A program made the position numbers and the translations under genes. Shown in pieces: positions 58,859-64,000 of a DNA stretch of 64,000 nucleotides (position 1 is its first letter; each line of letters begins with the position of its first letter). Source of the stretch: Paraburkholderia sprentiae WSM5005 (GTDB lineage Bacteria; Pseudomonadota; Gammaproteobacteria; Burkholderiales; Burkholderiaceae); the NCBI RefSeq assembly GCF_001865575.2, contig NZ_CP017563.2, forward strand, positions 496,001-560,000, given 5' to 3'. The notes beneath the pieces were generated by a model. That model was given only the letters and a program-made list of their open reading frames with translations, ran no database searches and was not told the origin of the DNA.

Positions 58859-59060
58859 TGCGGCTTTTTGAACACAGTGCCGCATATGAAACGGCCAGTT
58901 GCATTTTCGAAAGGCCGCAAAAGAACTCGATTCAGCCAATAGTTGCATGATCGCGAGCCTCGATCCGCGCAGTGAGCTTCGCGCCAGGCACGTAACACGA
59001 AGTTGAAGAGTGATCAGGTGTTTCTCCTCTCACACACTTCGCGAGAGCGTGTGGAGTTTG
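58859..59060 (+). ncRNA. Possible small RNA region ending at an orphan terminator
   Basis: About 200 bases with no convincing frame lie between the SDR stop and a good intrinsic terminator at 59061-59096. The distance is long for the SDR's own 3' end, and a second hairpin-capable stretch (CACAC at 59032-59036 with GTGTG further on) lies just before it. This could be a 3' untranslated region or a small RNA. No Rfam family recognised. Confidence 0.25.
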
Positions 59061-59096
59061 GCCTTGGCTGCGGGACACCGAGCCGAGGCTTTTTTT
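59061..59096 (+). terminator. Rho-independent terminator on plus strand
   Basis: GCCTTGGCT (59061-59069) pairs with AGCCGAGGC (59081-59089), one G-T pair in nine, with an 11-base loop, followed by seven T (59090-59096). It is a strong intrinsic terminator for rightward transcription, 200 bases beyond the SDR gene. Confidence 0.8.
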
Positions 59097-59230
59097 CGCC
59101 GTTGTCAGGAATCCACGATGGATCGATGCATGTCGGACAACGCTGGACCGGCGGCCGGGCGCTACACGTGCCGGCAGATACGATCCGATCGCGGAGACGG
59201 CGATCTCGATCGCGCCCGTTAATAAATTGC

Positions 59231-59452
59231 TTAAAGCCATTCTGACGTGAAGAAGGGCAAGTGCACGTCCATCCAGTCGAATTCGCTGCGGCCGTTCGCC
59301 CACGCCCACTGAGGTGACTTTCCGCCGCGCACGGGCGTGTCCGAACCTTGATGCGAACGCGAGATATGCGGGGCGTCCCCACCCGAGTCGATATACCCGA
59401 CTCGTGCCTGGTCTGTACCTACGATACGGCTGTTACTTCTCTCGGTCGTCAT
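59231..59452 (-). CDS. Possible small protein downstream of pntB
   Basis: A 73-residue frame beginning MTTERSNSRIVGTDQ and ending HLPFFTSEWL. Its ATG lies ten bases after the pntB stop and is preceded by AAGGGGCGAGTC, a good ribosome site. Composition is hydrophilic with several Trp near the end. No family recognised; it could also be a remnant of a longer gene. Confidence 0.35.
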   Translation of the reverse strand: MTTERSNSRIVGTDQARVGYIDSGGDAPHISRSHQGSDTPVRGGKSPQWAWANGRSEFDWMDVHLPFFTSEWL

Positions 59453-59462
59453 GACTCGCCCC

Positions 59463-60917
59463 TTAGCTGCAACTTTTCACCATCTCCTCGATCACCTTCT
59501 TCGCATCGCCGAACACCATCATCGTCTTGTCCATGTAGAACAGGTCGTTGTCGAGCCCGGCGTAGCCCGCCGCCATCGAGCGCTTGTTGACGATCACCGT
59601 GCGCGCCTTGTACGCCTCGATGATCGGCATGCCGGCGATCGGCGACTTCGGATCGTTCTTCGCGGCCGGATTCACCACGTCGTTCGCACCGAGCACCAGC
59701 ACCACGTCGACCTGACCGAACTCGCCGTTGATGTCGTCCATTTCGAACACCATGTCGTACGGCACTTCGGCCTCGGCAAGCAGCACGTTCATGTGCCCCG
59801 GCATGCGCCCGGCCACCGGGTGAATCGCGTACTTCACCTCGATGCCCTTCTCGACCAGCTTGTCGGTCAGCTCCTTGAGCGCATGCTGCGCGCGCGCCAC
59901 CGCCAGCCCGTAGCCCGGCACGATCACCACCGATTCGGCGTTGCCGAGCATGAACGACGCGTCGTCGGCCGAACCCGATTTCACCGGACGCTGCTCCGCC
60001 GCGCCACCTGCGGCCGCCGCGCCCGGCTCGTTGCCGAAGCCGCCGAGAAGCACGTTGAAGAACGAGCGGTTCATCGCGCGGCACATGATGTACGAAAGGA
60101 TCGCACCGGATGAGCCGACCAGCGAGCCGGCGATGATCAGCATCGGATTGTTCAGCGAGAAGCCGATGCCCGCCGCCGCCCAGCCCGAGTACGAGTTCAG
60201 CATCGACACGACGACCGGCATGTCCGCGCCGCCGATCGGAATGATGATCAGCACGCCGAGCACGAACGCGATGATCGTCATGATGATGAACGGCAGCCAT
60301 GACTGCGTGAGGAAGAACAGGATGCCGAAGCCGAACATCGCGAGCGCGAGCATCAGGTTGATCAGATGCTGGCCGCCGTAGACGACCGGCGCGCCCTGAA
60401 ACAGGCGGAACCGGTACTTGCCCGACAGCTTGCCGAACGCGATCACCGAGCCCGAGAACGTGATCGCGCCGACGAACGTGCCGATGAACAGCTCGATGCG
60501 GTTGCCGTACGGCAGGAAGCCCTCGATCGGCACGTCGGGATCGACGAGGCCGAACGCGGCCGGCTCCGACACCACCGCATACGCGATGCACACCGCCGCG
60601 AGACCGATCAGCGAGTGCATGGCCGCGACCAGTTCGGGCATCTTCGTCATCTCGACGCGCGCAGCGACGAACGCGCCGATCGCGCCGCCGATCACGAGCC
60701 CGAACAGCAGCAGGCCGAGACCGAGGCCGAGATTGGAGCCGAGCACCTCGGCCTGGCGCGAGATCAGCGCGAGGGTGGTCAGAATCGCGATCGCCATGCC
60801 GACCATGCCGAAGGTATTGCCGACGCGCGCGGTCTTCGGATTCGACAGCCCCTTGAGCGCCTGGATGAAGCAGACCGACGCGACCAGATACAGCAGCGTG
60901 ACGACGTTCAGGCTCAT
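59463..60917 (-). CDS. pntB: NAD(P) transhydrogenase beta subunit
   Basis: A 484-residue membrane protein: about nine N-terminal helices (domain II) and a C-terminal NADP(H)-binding domain III with VIVPGYGLAVARAQHAL, GRMPGHMNVLLAEA, DINGEF and LGANDVVNPAA. Together with the alpha subunits it uses proton flow to reduce NADP with NADH. The start follows the pntA2 stop directly (TAAATG). NADPH made here could supply LuxC and the SDR reductases. Confidence 0.95.
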   Translation of the reverse strand: MSLNVVTLLYLVASVCFIQALKGLSNPKTARVGNTFGMVGMAIAILTTLALISRQAEVLGSNLGLGLGLLLFGLVIGGAIGAFVAARVEMTKMPELVAAMHSLIGLAAVCIAYAVVSEPAAFGLVDPDVPIEGFLPYGNRIELFIGTFVGAITFSGSVIAFGKLSGKYRFRLFQGAPVVYGGQHLINLMLALAMFGFGILFFLTQSWLPFIIMTIIAFVLGVLIIIPIGGADMPVVVSMLNSYSGWAAAGIGFSLNNPMLIIAGSLVGSSGAILSYIMCRAMNRSFFNVLLGGFGNEPGAAAAGGAAEQRPVKSGSADDASFMLGNAESVVIVPGYGLAVARAQHALKELTDKLVEKGIEVKYAIHPVAGRMPGHMNVLLAEAEVPYDMVFEMDDINGEFGQVDVVLVLGANDVVNPAAKNDPKSPIAGMPIIEAYKARTVIVNKRSMAAGYAGLDNDLFYMDKTMMVFGDAKKVIEEMVKSCS

Positions 60918-61244
60918 TTAGGTACCCTCCTTGCCGCCGGACGGAAGCTTCTTCGGTTCCTTCTTCCTGAACATCTCCAGCATGCGCCGGGTGACGAGAA
61001 AGCCGCCGAACACGTTGACCGCCGCGAGCGCGACCGCGACCGTGCCGAAGATCTTGCCCGCGCCGCCGACCGTCAGCCCCGCCGCGAGCATCGCCCCGAC
61101 GATCACGATCGCCGAGATCGCGTTGGTCACGGCCATCAGCGGCGTATGCAGCGCGGGCGTGACGTTCCAGACCACGTGATAGCCGACGTAGATCGCCAGC
61201 ACGAAGATGATCAGATTGATCACCGTGTGATTGATGACTTCCAT
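60918..61244 (-). CDS. NAD(P) transhydrogenase alpha subunit, membrane part (PntA2)
   Basis: A 108-residue protein with three to four membrane helices ([52 protein letters not shown]). It corresponds to the C-terminal membrane section of E. coli PntA, which is a separate gene here as in other split transhydrogenases. Twelve bases follow the pntA1 stop. Confidence 0.92.
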   Translation of the reverse strand: MEVINHTVINLIIFVLAIYVGYHVVWNVTPALHTPLMAVTNAISAIVIVGAMLAAGLTVGGAGKIFGTVAVALAAVNVFGGFLVTRRMLEMFRKKEPKKLPSGGKEGT

Positions 61245-61256
61245 CGCCGTTGCCTC

Positions 61257-62399
61257 CTAGGCGTTGCGCGTGAGCTGGCCGTCGCGGGCCAGCAGCGTGG
61301 CCGCGACGATGTCGTCCGCGAGATCGATATGCAGCGTGCCTTCCTTCGTGACGATCAGCTTCAGGAAGTCGAGCAGGTTGCGCGTGTACAGCGACGACGC
61401 GTCGGCCGGCACCATCGCGGCGAGGTTCGTATAGCCGACGATCTGCACGCCATGGCGCACCACCACCTGGTCCGCCTCGGTCAGCGGACAGTTGCCACCG
61501 CGCCGGCCATCGACCTCGGCGCCGCGGCCGGCCGCGAGGTCGACGATCACGGAGCCGGGTTTCATTGCCTGCACGGTGTCGACCGACAGCAGCGTCGGCG
61601 CCGCGCGGCCCGGAATCAGCGCGGTCGAGATCACCACGTCGGCCTGCTTCGCGCGCTCGTGCACCAGCGCCGACTGGCGCGCGAGCCATGACGGCGGCAT
61701 CGGCCGCGCGTAGCCGCCGACGCCCTGCGCGGCCTCGCGCTCCTCGTCGGTTTCGTAGGGCACGTCGAGAAACTTCGCGCCGAGCGATTCGATCTGCTCC
61801 TTGACGGCCGGGCGCACGTCGGACGCCTCCAGCACCGCGCCCAGGCGCTTCGCGGTCGCGATCGCCTGCAGGCCGGCCACGCCCGCGCCCAGAATCAGCA
61901 CGCGCGCGGCCTTCACGGTGCCGGCCGCGGTCATCAGCATCGGCATGAAGCGGGGATACAGCGTCGCCGCGAGCAGCACCGCCTTGTAGCCGGCGATATT
62001 CGCCTGCGACGACAGCACGTCGAGGCTCTGCGCGCGCGTCGTGCGCGGCGCGGCTTCGAGCGCGAACGCGGTGACGCCGGCCGCGGCGAGCTTGCCCGCA
62101 TTGTCGGTGTCGAATGGATCGAGCATGCCGACGAGCGTCGCGCCGCGCCTGAGCAGCGGCAGTTCGGCATCGGTGGGGGATTGGACCTTGAGGACGAGCT
62201 CGGCGCCGAACGCGGTGGCGGCATCGCCGATGTCCGCGCCCACATCCGCGTAGGCGTGATCGGGAAAGCTCGCGCCGGCGCCCGCGCCGCTCTGCAGCGT
62301 GACCCGGTGGCCTTGCGCCACGTACTTCCTGACCGTTTCGGGCGTCGCGGCAACGCGGGTTTCATGCGCGCGCGTTTCCGCGGGTATGCCAATGTGCAT
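61257..62399 (-). CDS. NAD(P) transhydrogenase alpha subunit, soluble NAD-binding part (PntA1)
   Basis: A 380-residue alanine-dehydrogenase-like protein with GIPAETRAHETRVAATPETV start, NAD-binding VLILGAGVAGLQAIATAKRLGA and VIVDLAAGRGAEVDGRRGGNCPLT. This is domain I of the transhydrogenase. The GC content of the three pnt genes looks higher than that of neighbours on either side. The 119-base region upstream contains GGCCGC/GCGGCC (62442-62461), a hairpin after the CoA-transferase stop without T tract. Confidence 0.94.
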   Translation of the reverse strand: MHIGIPAETRAHETRVAATPETVRKYVAQGHRVTLQSGAGAGASFPDHAYADVGADIGDAATAFGAELVLKVQSPTDAELPLLRRGATLVGMLDPFDTDNAGKLAAAGVTAFALEAAPRTTRAQSLDVLSSQANIAGYKAVLLAATLYPRFMPMLMTAAGTVKAARVLILGAGVAGLQAIATAKRLGAVLEASDVRPAVKEQIESLGAKFLDVPYETDEEREAAQGVGGYARPMPPSWLARQSALVHERAKQADVVISTALIPGRAAPTLLSVDTVQAMKPGSVIVDLAAGRGAEVDGRRGGNCPLTEADQVVVRHGVQIVGYTNLAAMVPADASSLYTRNLLDFLKLIVTKEGTLHIDLADDIVAATLLARDGQLTRNA

Positions 62400-62518
62400 A
62401 AAGAACCCCCGATTGCATAAGTGATACGAAGCTACCCACGAGGCCGCTGCGGGATGCGGCCATCATTCACACAGGCCGGTTCAACTGAAGGTCTAACGCT
62501 TCGCAGCTTTGACGCTTT

Positions 62519-63760
62519 CTATAGAACTTTCTTTTCGCGCAGGATATCGATGTCCGACTGCGACATACCCAGCAGATCACGCAGCACGTCGTCCGTATGT
62601 TGTCCGAGCGTCGGTGGCGCGCCATACGAATCGATCGGCGTGCCCGACATCTTGACCGGATTGGCGACCATCCGAACCGCCTTATCCGTGAGCGGATGCG
62701 CAGCTTCCACGCACATGGCGCGTGCCTGCACGTGCGGATCTGCGAACACCTGCTCCAGATTGTTGATCGGTCCGGCCGGCACCCCGGCGGCGTCGAGTGC
62801 CGCGAGCAGCTCATCGCTTTGCCATTCGGCAATCAGCGGCTCGAACACTTCGCCAAGCGCGCGACGATTTTTCACGCGCAGCGCAATCTCGCTAAATCGC
62901 GGATCGCTGGCGAGCTCGGGGTGCCCAAGAACGTTACACATCCGCGCGTATTGTTCGTTATTGCCCGCGACGATCATGACGTCCCGATCGGCGCAGCGGA
63001 ACATGCGCGACGGCATACCACCGTTGCCCTCGGTACCGCGCCGGATGGGAATCTGGCCGGAAACGAGATACTGGCTTGCATAGTGCGAGGTGGCAGCAAT
63101 CATCGCGTCCAGCAACGCCAGGTCGATGTACTGCCCCTGCCCCGTACCGCCTTGCGCCGCGTCGCGGTGATAAAGCGCTGCGATGATCGCCGACGCGGCG
63201 TACTGACCACAAAGAATATCGGCAAGACTCGGCCCGGTTTTCATTGGCCCGCCGCCCGGCATGTCGTCACCATTTCCGGTCACGCTCATCAAGCCACCCA
63301 TCGCCTGAAAAATCGAGTCGTAACCGGGGCGCGGGCTATACGGTCCGGTCTGACCGAAGCCGGTTATCGAACAGTAGATCAGGCGCGGATTGACTAGCTT
63401 GAGGCCCTCGTAATCGAGCCCGTAACGCTTGAGATCGCCAACCTTATAGTTCTCGAGCAACACGTCGCAGTGCGCCGCCAACGAGCGGATCAGCGCCTGA
63501 CCTTCGGACGTGGAAATATCGCACGTGATCGACTTCTTGCCTCGATTCGCGCTGATAAAGAACGTCGACTCGCGCGTGACCTTTCCCTCCCGATCCATCA
63601 GGAACGGGGGGCCGAATTGCCGCGAATCGTCGCCCTTGCCCGGACGCTCGACCTTGATGACCTCCGCGCCGAGATCCGCCAGCATCTGCGCTCCCCAAGG
63701 TCCCGCGAGAATACGGCTCAGGTCGAGTACGCGCACACCCGCCAATGCGCCTTTTGTCAT
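62519..63760 (-). CDS. CaiB/BaiF-type CoA-transferase (class III)
   Basis: A 413-residue class III CoA-transferase. N-terminal GVRVLDLSRILAGPWGAQMLADLGAEVIKVE, FISANRGKKSITCDI, and ADILCGQYAASAIIAALYHRD, with the catalytic aspartate in the GPSLADILCG segment. It moves CoA from a donor acyl-CoA to a carboxylic acid, or may act as a racemase. It lies downstream of a hydratase gene on the same strand (48-base gap) and upstream of the pnt operon. Confidence 0.92.
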   Translation of the reverse strand: MTKGALAGVRVLDLSRILAGPWGAQMLADLGAEVIKVERPGKGDDSRQFGPPFLMDREGKVTRESTFFISANRGKKSITCDISTSEGQALIRSLAAHCDVLLENYKVGDLKRYGLDYEGLKLVNPRLIYCSITGFGQTGPYSPRPGYDSIFQAMGGLMSVTGNGDDMPGGGPMKTGPSLADILCGQYAASAIIAALYHRDAAQGGTGQGQYIDLALLDAMIAATSHYASQYLVSGQIPIRRGTEGNGGMPSRMFRCADRDVMIVAGNNEQYARMCNVLGHPELASDPRFSEIALRVKNRRALGEVFEPLIAEWQSDELLAALDAAGVPAGPINNLEQVFADPHVQARAMCVEAAHPLTDKAVRMVANPVKMSGTPIDSYGAPPTLGQHTDDVLRDLLGMSQSDIDILREKKVL

Positions 63761-63808
63761 AACAAACGGTCCCCTTGAATTCGCACCGGCTGCGCCGGAA
63801 GCCGTGCA

Positions 63809-64000
63809 TCAGCGTCCGACGAACTTCGCCGCACGTTTTTCGATGAAGGACTGAACGCCTTCCTTCGCGTCTTCAGTGTTGTAGAGAAACTGCTGGGTCG
63901 ACTGAATAGTCGTATAAGCATCCTGCCAGCCTTGTCCCAGTGACACACGCGCGTTTTGCATCGTGGCCTGCACGGCTAGCGGTGCCTGCGCCGCGATTCG
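63809..64000 (-). CDS. Enoyl-CoA hydratase family protein, C-terminal end only
   Basis: The last 63 codons of a gene that starts beyond the right edge. The end reads ATMQNARVSLGQGW, YNTEDAKEGVQSFIEKRAAKFVGR, the classical crotonase C-terminus in which the acidic EDAKEG segment precedes a terminal helix. It is on the same strand as and close to the CoA-transferase, so the two are probably one operon. Confidence 0.85.
   Translation of the reverse strand, partial: RIAAQAPLAVQATMQNARVSLGQGWQDAYTTIQSTQQFLYNTEDAKEGVQSFIEKRAAKFVGR

Noticed and set aside
59449..61689. A 746-codon minus-strand frame running through pntB, pntA2 and part of pntA1
   Set aside because: Its composition is low-complexity Arg/Gly/Ala, and it is a shifted frame of three certain genes.

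Overview
The window is GC-rich DNA that reads as a chromosome or chromid segment of a betaproteobacterium of the Burkholderia/Paraburkholderia/Caballeronia type. The basis is an OmpC-type porin, a LivM-LivG fusion transporter, many LysR-free catabolic genes with SDR enzymes, GC-biased third positions, and two-component and MCP genes typical of that group. This placement is inferred from gene content only. No tRNA, rRNA or CRISPR array was seen.

Left part (1-9.1 kb): the truncated start of an ISNCY-type transposase with three tandem 24-bp end repeats; a periplasmic binding protein overlapping a hybrid histidine kinase; a minus-strand operon of small membrane protein, REC-PAS histidine kinase and LuxR-type response regulator; and several short unrecognised genes.

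Middle-left (9-30 kb): a UPF0182 membrane protein; a maleate-isomerase-like racemase-family enzyme; a long plus-strand run (branched-chain amino-acid ABC transporter, ferritin-like protein, DUF1989 protein, EF-G paralogue with an altered G4 motif, DadA-type D-amino-acid dehydrogenase); then a tiny lipoprotein, a chemoreceptor, a porin with a clear terminator, an orphan NitT/TauT-type binding protein, a zinc-ribbon gene, a remnant of a response regulator, and a 2-hydroxycarboxylate transporter.

Right part (30-64 kb) is a catabolic-looking accessory region. ETF-ubiquinone oxidoreductase and panC form one pair. Upstream of them lies a tightly packed seven-gene minus-strand cassette: alcohol dehydrogenase, DUF1214-like protein, sulfotransferase, VOC protein, CysQ, CysD and CysN/C fusion. 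It carries the sulfotransferase together with enzymes that make its donor PAPS and destroy its by-product PAP. Next come a double-HTH (ArsR+MarR) regulator, an SDR, an aminoglycoside/ecdysteroid-kinase-like phosphotransferase, and a MarR gene divergent from it that heads a LuxC, LuxE-like, SDR, LuxE-like operon able in principle to reduce a carboxylic acid to an aldehyde. Then follow TetR, hotdog thioesterase, old-yellow-enzyme-type oxidoreductase, SDR, enoyl-CoA hydratase, amidohydrolase, a frameshifted MFS transporter, IclR, SDR, PntAB transhydrogenase, a CaiB/BaiF CoA-transferase and the end of another enoyl-CoA hydratase.

Working model (inference): the right part breaks down or modifies an unusual hydroxylated or carboxylated, probably hydrophobic compound. 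Alcohol groups may be activated by sulfation or phosphorylation, carboxyl groups reduced through LuxC/LuxE, and CoA esters processed by CoA-transferase and hydratases. NADPH would come from PntAB, electron transfer to quinone from ETF-QO, and extra pantothenate from PanC. The substrate cannot be named from the sequence.
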